DNA from: Proteobacteria bacterium UBA2133
Lineage (GTDB): Bacteria; Pseudomonadota; Gammaproteobacteria; Arenicellales; UBA868
NCBI GenBank assembly: GCA_002327725.1
Contig: DCXP01000024.1
Location: 1-62,181, forward strand
DNA: 62,181 nucleotides
Direction: 5' to 3'
Shown: piece after piece, positions 53,996 to 62,181 of the stretch
Layout: the number at the start of each line of letters is the position of its first letter
Numbering within the stretch: the first letter of the stretch is position 1
Notes under the pieces: model-generated
Seen by the model: only the letters and a program-made list of their open reading frames with translations
Databases searched by the model: none
Told to the model about the DNA's origin: nothing
Program-made: the position numbers and the translations under genes

Positions 53996-55132
53996 ATGAT
54001 TGAAGAATGGTCCGTTGTCCATAAGGTTTCCCTCCTGGGGTTTCTCGGCGCACTTGTTTTTGGGGTCGTTGCCAACAAGACACATTTTTGCGTCATGGGA
54101 TCGATCAGCGACTGGATCAATATGGGGTCGCGGGTGCGCTTTAGGGCCTGGATGCTCTCTATCGGCATTGCGATTCTGGGTTCCCAGGCAATGGTTCAGC
54201 TGGGGTGGGTCGACTTCGATGGGACCATGTATCGTGGCACTAGTTTCGGCTGGACAGGTTTTCTGATCGGGGGATTTCTCTTTGGCGTAGGGATGACCCT
54301 CGGCGCCGGCTGTGGTCAGCGTACCCTGGTACGGGTCGGCGGAGGCAATCTCAAGTCGCTGGTCGTTTTGATTGTCATGGCGATTACCGCATACACAACG
54401 TTGCGCGGGCTGCTGGCGCCGGTGCGTATCGACGTCTTTGGACCACTTTCAATAGACCTTGAAGCACAGGGGATCAGTAATCAGGGCATCGAAACCATTC
54501 TGGCGCACCTCGCAGGGGCGTCAACGGAATGGATGGCAATAGCCGTTACGCTGGTATTGGGTCTGGGAACCATCGGGTATGCGTTCAAGGACAAGGAATT
54601 TCGTGCCAGCGGAGACAACATCCTCGCGGGTGCCACCATCGGGGCACTGGTGGTGGGCGCCTGGTATGTGACCGGCGTGATCGGCAACGATGACTTCGAG
54701 CCTGTTCCCGTTGAGGCAGTGACCTTCATTGCGCCGACGGGAAATACCGTTAACTACCTGATGACCTGGACAGGCGCCGAGATCAATTTCGGTATCGCTG
54801 TTGTGCTCGGCATAATCGTGGGTTCCTTTCTTTACGCTGTTTTTTCCGGGAATTTTCGTGTCGAGGCCTTTGCCAATCGGGCCGATATGCGCAATCATCT
54901 GGTTGCGGGCGTCCTGATGGGATTCGGGGGCGTGCTGTCTTTTGGCTGCACCATCGGACAGGGGGTCTCGGGCATGTCGACCCTGGCCCTGGGCTCGCTG
55001 GTTGCGCTGCTATCGATCATGCTGGGATCTGCGCTGACTATGAAAGTCCAGTACTACATGCTGGACGACGGTTTCTGGAGTTCTCTGCGCCAGTCGCTTG
55101 CAGACCTTCGACTCTTGCCTTCGGCAAAGTAA
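53996..55132 (+). CDS. YeeE/YedE family transporter (thiosulfate-uptake type)
   Basis: 378 residues, about nine membrane helices. Three conserved Cys motifs of the family are visible: NKTHFCVMGSI, LGAGCGQRTL and SFGCTIGQGVSG. Homologues (TsuA) import thiosulfate. The gene is 130 bases after the crotonase, so it may have its own promoter. Gives a link to sulfur metabolism. Confidence 0.88.
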   Translation: MIEEWSVVHKVSLLGFLGALVFGVVANKTHFCVMGSISDWINMGSRVRFRAWMLSIGIAILGSQAMVQLGWVDFDGTMYRGTSFGWTGFLIGGFLFGVGMTLGAGCGQRTLVRVGGGNLKSLVVLIVMAITAYTTLRGLLAPVRIDVFGPLSIDLEAQGISNQGIETILAHLAGASTEWMAIAVTLVLGLGTIGYAFKDKEFRASGDNILAGATIGALVVGAWYVTGVIGNDDFEPVPVEAVTFIAPTGNTVNYLMTWTGAEINFGIAVVLGIIVGSFLYAVFSGNFRVEAFANRADMRNHLVAGVLMGFGGVLSFGCTIGQGVSGMSTLALGSLVALLSIMLGSALTMKVQYYMLDDGFWSSLRQSLADLRLLPSAK

Positions 55133-55160
55133 TCCCCCAATACCATCGCTTTCACGCTCT

Positions 55161-55188
55161 GCTCACCGTAAAGGTGAGCGGGTATAAT
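55161..55188 (+). promoter_or_regulatory. tRNA-Lys promoter region with inverted repeat
   Basis: TATAAT at 55183-55188 is a perfect -10 box, 12 bases before the tRNA. GCTCACC and GGTGAGC (55161-55167 and 55173-55179) form an inverted repeat over the -35 area. No canonical -35 is seen; the stem could also end upstream transcripts. Confidence 0.6.
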
Positions 55189-55200
55189 GCGCACCCTTCC

Positions 55201-55276
55201 GGGCCGTTAGCTCAGTCGGTAGAGCATCTGACTTTTAATCAGGTGGTCGCAGGTTCGATCCCTGCACGGCCCACCA
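55201..55276 (+). tRNA. tRNA-Lys (TTT)
   Basis: 76 bases including CCA. Acceptor stem GGGCCGT / ACGGCCC, D-arm TAGCTCAG, anticodon stem TCTGA / TCAGG with loop CTTTTAA (anticodon TTT), and T-arm GTTCGATCC. CCA is encoded at 55274-55276. Confidence 0.98.
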
Positions 55277-55401
55277 AAAATCAATCGTTCAGGCGTATCC
55301 GAAGACGTCAGTGGTCTAGTCCCTCATTAAATACTATTGTGCGCTCATGTTGTTTATAGGCCGCCGATAACTGGTAACTTGAGTTTGATTCAGTTCTGAG
55401 C

Positions 55402-55860
55402 GTGACGAAGACAAAACGCAGGATCTGGGTGGACGCCGATGCGTCACCTACAGCGATTAAAGAGATCCTTTATCGGGCGGCTGAGAGAACCAAGACCACT
55501 ATGACGTTAGTCGCGAACCAGTTACTTCAGGTACCTCGTTCTTCATTTATCAGCGCAGTAAAGGTGGCACCCGGTTTTGATGTTGCCGACAACTATATCG
55601 TCGAGCATGCCAATACAGGTGACATTGTGATAACGCAGGATATTCCTCTGGCGGCGGAGCTTGTCGATAAAGGGTGTGCCGTTCTTAATCCGCGTGGCGA
55701 AAAATATACAAAAGAAAACATTGGGCAACGCTTGAACATGAGGGATTTTATGGACTCACTGCGAAGTAGCGGCGTGCAAACGGGTGGGCCTGATGCATTT
55801 AGCAAGAGGGATCGAATGAGGTTTGCAAATGCCCTGGCCAGCGTGCTGGCCCAGCGCTAA
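55402..55860 (+). CDS. yaiI: UPF0178/DUF188 family protein YaiI
   Basis: 152 residues from a GTG. RIWVDADASPTAIKEILYRAA, VIVTQDI-type (DIVITQDIPLAAELVDKG) and NPRGEKYTKENI match the DUF188 (PIN-like) family. Role unknown, possibly RNA-related because of the PIN-like fold. Lies between tRNA-Lys and a helicase gene. Confidence 0.92.
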   Translation: MTKTKRRIWVDADASPTAIKEILYRAAERTKTTMTLVANQLLQVPRSSFISAVKVAPGFDVADNYIVEHANTGDIVITQDIPLAAELVDKGCAVLNPRGEKYTKENIGQRLNMRDFMDSLRSSGVQTGGPDAFSKRDRMRFANALASVLAQR

Positions 55861-56009
55861 GTGCTTAGTTGCGAAAACGCGGGCCCTTACTGGTGGCTGT
55901 ATGCCCGCCCCTGTTAAGTCCTCGGACAATACAGTGTCTCGGGTGATTGCAACGGCGTGTCACCAATTCAATTGTCATCCAGGCGCTGGTATTTTTCACG
56001 TGAGCCCTG

Positions 56010-56210
56010 TATAGTCGCGCCTCCCCAAGACGGGGAAATGCGTTTGTGATCGTGTGTTTGTTCCCCATCACCTGTGTTACTGCCAGTAACGTCTCGTGGC
56101 CTTTGACGATTAATTCGCAACGATCTGGTTAAACCAGACCCAGCGGGGTTGCGAGACCTCTCTCCATTATTTTTTATTCAGAGCGGCGTACACGCCGTGA
56201 GGATTGTGTT
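56010..56210 (+). promoter_or_regulatory. Hairpin-rich leader of the DEAD-box gene
   Basis: The 350-base gap at 55861-56210 holds a -10-like TATAGT (56010-56015), TCCCC/GGGGA (56022-56036), GTTACTG-C-CAGTAAC (56076-56090), and a nested element: outer TCGCAAC/GTTGCGA (56115-56121, 56148-56154) around inner TCTGGTT-A-AACCAGA (56124-56138), then a T-rich run near 56170, and CGGCGT/ACGCCG (56184-56197) directly before the ribosome site. Probably a regulated 5' UTR of about 180 bases. 55861-56009 holds nothing else recognised. Confidence 0.5.
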
Positions 56211-57509
56211 TTGCAATTTGATCAACTTAATCTCGACCCGCGCATACTAGAGCCGGTCAAGAAATCTGGCTTTATCAAGCCGACGGATATTCAACAACGG
56301 GCGATTCCTGTTGTGTTATCAGGTGCAGACCTGATGGCTTCGGCACAGACCGGCACAGGCAAAACAGCAGCCTTTGTTCTTCCGGCGTTACAACGTATTT
56401 TGCGTCCGTCCAGGAAATCGGGTAACGGACCCCGTGTGCTCGTACTGACGCCTACCCGGGAACTTGCAATGCAGGTGAATCAGAATATTCGTCAGTTCAG
56501 CCGTTGCTCCAAAGTCTCTACTGGGTCAATCATTGGGGGTATGGCCTATGGACCGCAGCTGAGAATGCTTCGGGGACGTCTGGATCTGCTCGTTGCGACA
56601 CCCGGACGGCTGCTCGACCATATGGAGCAGGGCAAGGTTGATTTTTCGCGGCTGGAAATACTGGTACTGGATGAAGCCGATCGAATGCTCGATATGGGCT
56701 TTATCGACGCTGTGAAAGACATTGCTGCAGCGACTCCCAAGGACCGTCAGACGCTGCTCTTCTCGGCGACTCTTGAAGGACGTGTATTACAGGTTGCAAA
56801 ACAATTACTGAAAAATCCGGAAAGTATCGCCCTAGCGGCCAGCAATAAACGCCACAAGTCTATCGAGCAACATATGCATCATGCGGACAGCAAAGCGCAC
56901 AAGCAGAAACTTCTCGAGCATCATCTGGAGAGCGGACGTCTGTTCAAGTCTCTGGTGTTTACAGCTACAAAGCGAGGAGCGGAACAGGTCGCGAAAGTGC
57001 TTAGAAGCAAGAACCTTAAGAGTGCCGCACTGCACGGAGATATGAGTCAGAACAAACGTCGACAAACGGTGGAAAACCTGCGAAAAGGCCGAATTGAAAC
57101 GCTGGTGGCAACCGATGTTGCGGCACGTGGACTGGATATCAAGGATATCAGCCACGTCATAAATTATGATTTGCCAACAGTTGCTGAAGATTACATTCAC
57201 CGAATTGGACGTACAGGACGGGCGAGTGCGACGGGTTTCGCAATCTCATTGGTTGGCCCTGCTGACTGGAAGAAGCTTTCACAAATCGAAAAGCTGATAG
57301 GCCAAAAGGTGAAGCGGGAGATCGTCGATGGCCTTGAACCAAGTAGTTCAGAGCCGCGTGCCTCCTCCAGGGCTGAGCAAAAACCCAGGCCACGGCGTAA
57401 ATTCAGCAAGGGCGCAAAAAGCGCTAGCACCCGCAAGCCCGGTAGCTGGCGAAAAGGTCAGTCCGGCTCCAAGCAGTCGAAGTCCTTCCGAGTAAAGAAG
57501 GCGGCGTGA
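56211..57509 (+). CDS. DEAD-box RNA helicase, RhlE-like
   Basis: 432 residues from a TTG with GTGAGGA just upstream. Q motif near PTDIQQRAIP, motif I SAQTGTGKTAA, PTRELAMQ, motif II LDEADRML, motif III FSATLEG, motif V VAARGLDIKDISHVINYD and motif VI HRIGRTGR. The C-terminal ~70 residues are basic and Ser/Arg/Lys-rich, for RNA binding. Structured leader suggests cold or growth control. Confidence 0.93.
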   Translation: MQFDQLNLDPRILEPVKKSGFIKPTDIQQRAIPVVLSGADLMASAQTGTGKTAAFVLPALQRILRPSRKSGNGPRVLVLTPTRELAMQVNQNIRQFSRCSKVSTGSIIGGMAYGPQLRMLRGRLDLLVATPGRLLDHMEQGKVDFSRLEILVLDEADRMLDMGFIDAVKDIAAATPKDRQTLLFSATLEGRVLQVAKQLLKNPESIALAASNKRHKSIEQHMHHADSKAHKQKLLEHHLESGRLFKSLVFTATKRGAEQVAKVLRSKNLKSAALHGDMSQNKRRQTVENLRKGRIETLVATDVAARGLDIKDISHVINYDLPTVAEDYIHRIGRTGRASATGFAISLVGPADWKKLSQIEKLIGQKVKREIVDGLEPSSSEPRASSRAEQKPRPRRKFSKGAKSASTRKPGSWRKGQSGSKQSKSFRVKKAA

Positions 57510-57544
57510 GTGACAAGTTCTAGCGCAGACACGCACCTGATCGC

Positions 57545-58360
57545 TCAGAAAAAGACAAAGCATCGGGTCTCAATGCTTTCCCGGCCCGGGTCCGTGCCGT
57601 TCAGGGTCGGATCGTCAAATGAGGTATGCAGGGTAAACCGCGCGCGGCCGTCACCGGCAGAATCATAGACCTTAAACAGCAGGGCTTCATCCATCTGCAT
57701 CAGGGGAAAGTAATGCCAGCGATGGGACGCGTTAAAGGTTGCCATCTGGACGGTGCCGACCCGATCTTTGGAGATCCGCGGCACGCTCACAAGATCATCC
57801 GGCGAAACCGAAGACGCATCACACATGGCAAGCGGAAAGTTTCGCACTGGTGCCTTGATAGAGCGCCAGATATTGATAATGGCGAAGCGGTTCGCAATCA
57901 GTTCGTCAGCTTCCTGAGGGAAAAAGTCACGTAACCGCTGCGGGCCGGAATCGGCATCATAGTCATTGTGAATGGTGGCGGCAGGTTCTCGGATACCATG
58001 CTTGCGCTGTGTGTCGATCGATGAAGCGCGTCGCGTGTGATCGAAAATCTCCACTCTTTGTGCGCCAGTAACATCCATTAAGAGGTTTTTGACTTCATCT
58101 TCGTAGATTGATTTGATCTCGTCATCCGAGTAAAAATCCGCAACCTTTGTTGCGTGGGTGCTCAGCATGAATCCTTCCCGGTCGAGCGAGGTTGGCTTCC
58201 CCCGGGCGTTATCCATCCTTACGGATCTCATAACGTAGTTGCCTTCTTCAGAGGCGCTATCCCCGCCGCCGATAGAAGGTCGTATTACCGCGCTTTCCTC
58301 ACCGTCAGCAAGGTATCGGAGGAGAATCTCGAAAGCGTCAGTAGCGGCAGATTGGCTCAT
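57545..58360 (-). CDS. CmcJ/NvfI family oxidoreductase
   Basis: 271 residues matching the CmcJ/AsaB family. Motifs: VHNDYT-like (IHNDYDADSGPQRLRDFFP), RFAIINIWRSI, PLAMCDASSV, SHRWHYFPLMQMDEALLFKVYDSA, ARFTLHTSFDDPT and a final RESIETRC. These enzymes resemble 2-oxoglutarate/Fe(II) oxygenases, but some work without iron; known ones act in natural product pathways. Convergent with the helicase gene; no biosynthetic cluster around. Confidence 0.87.
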   Translation of the reverse strand: MSQSAATDAFEILLRYLADGEESAVIRPSIGGGDSASEEGNYVMRSVRMDNARGKPTSLDREGFMLSTHATKVADFYSDDEIKSIYEDEVKNLLMDVTGAQRVEIFDHTRRASSIDTQRKHGIREPAATIHNDYDADSGPQRLRDFFPQEADELIANRFAIINIWRSIKAPVRNFPLAMCDASSVSPDDLVSVPRISKDRVGTVQMATFNASHRWHYFPLMQMDEALLFKVYDSAGDGRARFTLHTSFDDPTLNGTDPGRESIETRCFVFF

Positions 58361-58515
58361 GCGTGTCCGGGTTTATGAGTCGGCCAGGTATTATGGCGAA
58401 CCGAGAATCACTTGAGTGAGTGCAAAAAGAAGTACCATACTCGGTCTTGATGAGGCGTGCTACGTTCGGGTTGGGGTGCAGCCTTTTGTACAACACTGAA
58501 AAGGAATGAAACCAG

Positions 58516-59406
58516 ATGACTGATGTGGGGGTAGCAGCAACTCAGATGGCGTGCAGCTGGGACCGAGACGAAAATGTCAACCGGGCCGAAAATTTAGTCC
58601 GCAAGGCGGCCTCCGGTGGCGCTTCCATTGTCCTTATTCAGGAGTTGTTTGAAACACCGTACTTCCCAATTGAGCAGAGCCACAAGCACCGTTCTTTGGC
58701 TTGCCCGCTGGGTGAGAGCGAAGTGGTCAAGCGTTTTTCCGAACTGGCAAGAGAACTCGAGCTCGTATTGCCGATCAGTTTTTTTGAAAAAGCGGGTGAG
58801 GTCTACTTCAACTCCGTGGCAATGGCTGATGCTGACGGAACCATACTCGGGGTTTATCGGAAATCACACATCCCCAATGCGCAGGGCTACCAGGAAAAAG
58901 AGTACTTCAGCCCGGGCAATACCGGATTTCGTGTCTGGAATACGCGTTACGGCAAAGTCGGCGTGCTCATCTGCTGGGATCAATGGTTTCCCGAGGCAGC
59001 GCGGTGCCTGACCCTGATGGGAGCCGATATCATTTTGTATCCCACCGCGATCGGCTCGGGCCTCGGAGGGGGCGGTGACATGCTGGCCGGTAACGACTCA
59101 GTCGACGCCTGGCGCAATGCGATGTGCGGGCATGCGGCGTGCAATATTCTTCCGGTGGTGGCATCCAACCGGATCGGTCGAGAATTCATGACCGAAGCGC
59201 CAGAGGTTCATCTCGACTTCTACGGTAACTCCTTCATCGCCGATCACGAGGGCCAGGTCGTCGCACAGGCGGGAAGAGACCAGGAAGAAGTCCTGGTCCA
59301 TCGATTTGACTTTGATCAAGTGAAAGAATACCGCGACTGGTGGGCGGTATTCCGTGATCGCCGGCCCGATCTTTATGGTGTCCTGGCTACGCTGGACGGA
59401 GCATGA
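58516..59406 (+). CDS. aguB: N-carbamoylputrescine amidase
   Basis: 296 residues, nitrilase superfamily. Catalytic Glu43 (QELFETPYF), Lys near 116 (YRKSHIPN) and Cys153 (CWDQWFPEAA) are present; YPTAIGS and GHAACNILPVVASNRIG fit AguB. Hydrolyses N-carbamoylputrescine to putrescine. The agmatine deiminase partner is not in this window. Divergent from the CmcJ-like gene. Confidence 0.93.
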   Translation: MTDVGVAATQMACSWDRDENVNRAENLVRKAASGGASIVLIQELFETPYFPIEQSHKHRSLACPLGESEVVKRFSELARELELVLPISFFEKAGEVYFNSVAMADADGTILGVYRKSHIPNAQGYQEKEYFSPGNTGFRVWNTRYGKVGVLICWDQWFPEAARCLTLMGADIILYPTAIGSGLGGGGDMLAGNDSVDAWRNAMCGHAACNILPVVASNRIGREFMTEAPEVHLDFYGNSFIADHEGQVVAQAGRDQEEVLVHRFDFDQVKEYRDWWAVFRDRRPDLYGVLATLDGA

Positions 59407-59461
59407 TGCTGTGCTTTGTCTTAATCCCCTTGGCGATTAATCCCGGGGAGGATACGCTCAG

Positions 59462-60328
59462 ATGAGTTCCCCAAGTAGTGATCAGGTTCTTCGAAGGCTT
59501 GAGCGGGTCATCCCGGGGCAGTCCACCTCCGATGGTGCCGGTGTTCGCCTGACGCGCTACATCGGGTCGCAGTCCCTGCCTGAGCTTGACCCCTTTCTGT
59601 TGCTGGATTTTTTCGAGTCCGATGATCCGGATGACTATATCGCCGGGTTTCCATCTCACCCCCATCGAGGCTTTGAGACGGTGACCTATCTTCTGGCGGG
59701 AAAAATGCGTCACGAGGATAACGCCGGGCACGGCGGGGTGATCGAGGCTGGGGGTATCCAGTGGATGACGGCAGGGCGGGGCATTATCCATTCGGAAATG
59801 CCGGAGCAGGAGAATGGCCGGCTTGCGGGTTTTCAGTTGTGGGTGAATCTGCCTGCCAAAGACAAGCTTTGTGATCCGGCATATCACGAGTACCCAAAAG
59901 CCCGGATCCCGGCCGAGCACCGTGCGCAGGGTGTCGACATTAACGTCATTACCGGCATAACCAGCCAGGGAACCACTGGGCCTGTCAGTGGTGCGGTCAC
60001 CCGGCCGCTGTATCTTGATATACAACTGTCTTGCGGAGCGAGCTTTGAAGAGTCGATCCCGAAGGGTCACGCCAGTTTCGTGTTTGTTATCGAGGGTGAG
60101 ATAGCGGTGGGTTCTGATGTCGAGGGCCAGACGGTTTCAGCAAGACAGCTCGGAATTCTGAACGCAGGCGACACCGTGCACATCAAGGCCAAAGACGCTG
60201 AAGCAAGATGCTTGCTCGTGGCAGCACAGGCGTTGGGCGAGCCGATCGCCCGTTATGGCCCCTTTGTGATGAACACGACAGCCGAGATCGAGCAGGCCAT
60301 CCGTGATTTCAATTCAGGCAGGTTTTAA
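59462..60328 (+). CDS. Pirin family protein
   Basis: 288 residues, bicupin. Metal ligands H66 and H68 (PSHPHRGFETVTY), H110 and E112 (IIHSEMPE) match the pirin iron site. Such proteins may be quercetinase-like or regulators. Lies 55 bases after aguB; functional link unknown. Confidence 0.93.
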   Translation: MSSPSSDQVLRRLERVIPGQSTSDGAGVRLTRYIGSQSLPELDPFLLLDFFESDDPDDYIAGFPSHPHRGFETVTYLLAGKMRHEDNAGHGGVIEAGGIQWMTAGRGIIHSEMPEQENGRLAGFQLWVNLPAKDKLCDPAYHEYPKARIPAEHRAQGVDINVITGITSQGTTGPVSGAVTRPLYLDIQLSCGASFEESIPKGHASFVFVIEGEIAVGSDVEGQTVSARQLGILNAGDTVHIKAKDAEARCLLVAAQALGEPIARYGPFVMNTTAEIEQAIRDFNSGRF

Positions 60329-60369
60329 GACTGCGTGACTCCATCTCTCTCCGGCCATCATCTGGTCTC

Positions 60370-61086
60370 ATGATCTCGGATTCACGCGCAGTTACCCGGC
60401 TTGCCATGCGGGACGCGGTGGGCTTTCCCTCTATCACTCTGCTCGCGAGCATGACCGGTTTTGGTTCACTGGTTCATGAAAGCGGCCTTCCCCTTGGGAT
60501 GGCAATTGCGGCAACCGCCGGGATCTGGGGGCTGCCAGGGCAGTTGACGCTGGTAGAAATGCACGCCGCAGGAGCGTCGGCTTTTTTTGTGATTCTGGGT
60601 GTGGCGCTGGCCAACGCACGATTTCTGCCCATGGTGGTGTCATTCATGCCACTCATGAATGCCGAGGGGCCCCGGACAAGGTGGAATTTTGCGCTGGTGC
60701 AGATGCTGTCGATCAACTCGTGGGCAGCGGGTTTAAAGCGCTTCCCGGAGATTGAACGCAAGTTTCGCCGACGTTATTACTTGGTCTTTGCCGTGATCTG
60801 TATGAGCGCCGGAATCCTCGGCACGGTGATCGGCTATCTCGGGGTGGGGCTGATGCCGCGGCCGATCGCCCTGGGGCTGATTTTTATGAATCCCTTATTT
60901 TTTGCCGTCCTGCTTGCCGGGGTTCAGAGCAGACCCTCGATGATCGCGCTGATTGTCGGTGCGCCGCTTGGTGTCATGTTTCATCTCGCGGCGCCTGATC
61001 TGGATCTTCTTTTGACCGGGGCCGTAGGCGGCAGCCTGGCTTTCTGGCTGAACAACAGGGTACCCGACCGAGGATCAAGGCAGTGA
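60370..61086 (+). CDS. azlC: AzlC family branched-chain amino acid exporter subunit
   Basis: 238 residues, about six to seven membrane helices. AzlC family features: FGSLVHESGLPLG, AGIWGLPGQLTLVEM, NARFLPM and MLSINSWAAG. Works with a small AzlD subunit, encoded next with 4-base overlap. Substrate by analogy with AzlCD/YgaZH: branched-chain or related amino acids. Confidence 0.88.
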   Translation: MISDSRAVTRLAMRDAVGFPSITLLASMTGFGSLVHESGLPLGMAIAATAGIWGLPGQLTLVEMHAAGASAFFVILGVALANARFLPMVVSFMPLMNAEGPRTRWNFALVQMLSINSWAAGLKRFPEIERKFRRRYYLVFAVICMSAGILGTVIGYLGVGLMPRPIALGLIFMNPLFFAVLLAGVQSRPSMIALIVGAPLGVMFHLAAPDLDLLLTGAVGGSLAFWLNNRVPDRGSRQ

Positions 61087-61418
61087 CTGATGCATCGGGT
61101 CTTGCGTTGGTACTCCTGACCCTGGGCGCGATCGCCGGCACGTACCTATGGCGTGGTGTCGGCGTGATGTTCGCGGCCAGGATCAAAAGTGAGGGCCCGG
61201 TCTTTCAGTGGGTGACCTTTGTTTCCTACGCGATGCTGGGCGGGCTCATTGCAAGAATGGTTATCCTGCCGATCGGGCCTTTGATGGAAACGCCGCTTCT
61301 TTTCCGAACCCTGGCTTTTGTCATTGGAGTGGGGGTGTTCTTTGCGCTCGGACGAAGGGTTCTGCCGGCGGTCTTTATCGGTGTTGCATCCTTTATCGTC
61401 CTGGTGTCATATTTCTGA
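61083..61418 (+). CDS. azlD: AzlD family transporter subunit
   Basis: 111 residues from a GTG that overlaps the azlC stop. Three to four membrane helices; TYLWRGVGVMFA and FVSYAMLGGLIARM resemble AzlD. Forms the exporter with the azlC product in the inner membrane. Confidence 0.85.
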   Translation: MTDASGLALVLLTLGAIAGTYLWRGVGVMFAARIKSEGPVFQWVTFVSYAMLGGLIARMVILPIGPLMETPLLFRTLAFVIGVGVFFALGRRVLPAVFIGVASFIVLVSYF

Positions 61419-61483
61419 CCGTTGGCGACCGAGTTCCTCGTCCATATGGACTTGGAGGTTCACTCTCCAGATCGAAGAAGTTC

Positions 61484-62181
61484 ATGACAATTAAAGAAGG
61501 CCTCGCGTTAGCCCATCTCAAGGGTCGTGGCATTGAGTTTGGCGCTCTTAACAATCCCCTCCCAATCGATGGCACTCGGGCGAAAGTCATATTTGCAGAC
61601 AGATTAACCAAGTCGCAAGCTCTCGAGATATTCCCTGAACTGCAGGACATAGCAGACTCCATCGTTGAGTCCGATCTTATCGTTGACTTTAATGACCTCG
61701 CCTCTCTCAATTCGTTAGCGCCTCAGAAGTTCGACTTCTTAATTGCTAATCACTTTATTGAGCATTTGGTGAATCCTATTCAATTTCTCGAAGGATGTAG
61801 CCAAATATTGCAGCCTGATGGAGTGTTGTTTTTGACTGTTCCAAACAAGGACGAGACATTCGATCGCAACAGGAAGTTGACCACCAATGCACATCTATGG
61901 CGTGACTACCGGCGTGGTGAATCAGGAATTAGCCGGTCACATCTAAGAGATTTTCTTCAGAATAAGGAGGTGGTTGATACGCCTCATCCCGAAGTGATCA
62001 AGTACTTCAAGAATAATGGTATCCCAATTAGTTATTACGACGGCAACCGCCTACCGTTAAACCCGCTTAAGCGGAAAAGGCTGTATAACTTCCATCGACA
62101 ACGCAGTATCCATGTGCATGTGTGGAATCGTTTTTCATTTGATGATTTTTTAAGTTGGATAAACAAGAAACTGAACATGCG
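61484..62181 (+). CDS. Partial class I methyltransferase, cut by window edge
   Basis: Starts at ATG 61484 and remains open to the window end (232 residues seen). The start MTIKEGLALAHLKGRGIEFG gives a G-rich SAM motif I (GIEFGALNNP). Then ANHFIEHLVNP and LQPDGVLFLTVPNKDE, as in methyltransferases of glycan clusters. AT-rich compared with its neighbours, suggesting it opens another acquired glycan region. Function of the C-terminal part unknown. Confidence 0.75.
   Translation, partial: MTIKEGLALAHLKGRGIEFGALNNPLPIDGTRAKVIFADRLTKSQALEIFPELQDIADSIVESDLIVDFNDLASLNSLAPQKFDFLIANHFIEHLVNPIQFLEGCSQILQPDGVLFLTVPNKDETFDRNRKLTTNAHLWRDYRRGESGISRSHLRDFLQNKEVVDTPHPEVIKYFKNNGIPISYYDGNRLPLNPLKRKRLYNFHRQRSIHVHVWNRFSFDDFLSWINKKLNM

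Noticed and set aside
1..62181. CRISPR arrays, insertion sequences, prophage genes, rRNA
   Set aside because: No regularly spaced repeats, transposase motifs, phage genes or rRNA sequence were seen on either strand.

Overview
The window looks like a chromosomal piece of a GC-rich, free-living gammaproteobacterium, probably able to fix CO2. The order rsmI / lpoA-yraN-gmhA(diaA)-BON lipoprotein, the mra/dcw division cluster ending ftsQ-ftsA-ftsZ-lpxC, and gluQ, cysG and rppH are typical of Gammaproteobacteria. MurE carries the DNPR motif of meso-diaminopimelate enzymes. A proteobacterial phosphoribulokinase divergent from a CbbR-like regulator points to the Calvin cycle, and a YeeE/YedE transporter suggests sulfur-compound uptake. 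I cannot name a genus. I see no insertion sequence, prophage, CRISPR array or rRNA.

Layout. (1) 239-9318: a ten-gene glycan cassette on the + strand, mostly with overlapping ends. It holds a methyltransferase-like/GT2 fusion, a sugar epimerase, an NDP-sugar dehydrogenase homologue without the catalytic cysteine, an SDR, a Gfo/Idh/MocA oxidoreductase, and a heptose nucleotide set (GHMP kinase, nucleotidyltransferase, SIS protein, HAD phosphatase) followed by a transaldolase. The dehydrogenase and SDR genes are visibly more AT-rich than their neighbours. (2) 9479-13420: a minus-strand run of two EamA transporters, DUF924, gluQ and a GGCT-like protein. (3) 13539-18866: LonN-like protein, Rieske ferredoxin with cysG, a MoxR ATPase with a metallopeptidase/VWA protein, and a Sel1 protein. 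(4) 19031-23605: a TrpD-like protein, phosphoribulokinase and two LysR regulators. (5) 23722-29298: rppH, and the minus-strand envelope operon lpoA-yraN-gmhA/diaA-BON-rfaE2, then rsmI. (6) 29341-47906: RNase P RNA, the mra promoter with a long leader, and the complete dcw cluster without ddl.

(7) 48117-55132: a carnitine-type catabolic cassette: L-carnitine dehydrogenase-like enzyme, acyl-CoA dehydrogenase, ADP-forming acyl-CoA ligase, methyltransferase, CaiD-like crotonase, and a YeeE/YedE transporter. (8) 55201-62181: tRNA-Lys, yaiI, a DEAD-box helicase with a hairpin-rich leader, a CmcJ/NvfI oxidoreductase, N-carbamoylputrescine amidase, a pirin, an AzlC/AzlD pair, and a truncated methyltransferase at the edge.

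The most interesting points are the mra leader (MraZ boxes, an uncatalogued 54-codon ORF with a good ribosome binding site, and a terminator-like hairpin inside that ORF), the sugar dehydrogenase with Thr in place of the nucleophilic Cys inside a self-contained heptose cassette, the carnitine-like operon, and the structured leader of the DEAD-box gene. All functional statements come from reading motifs by eye; no database search was run.
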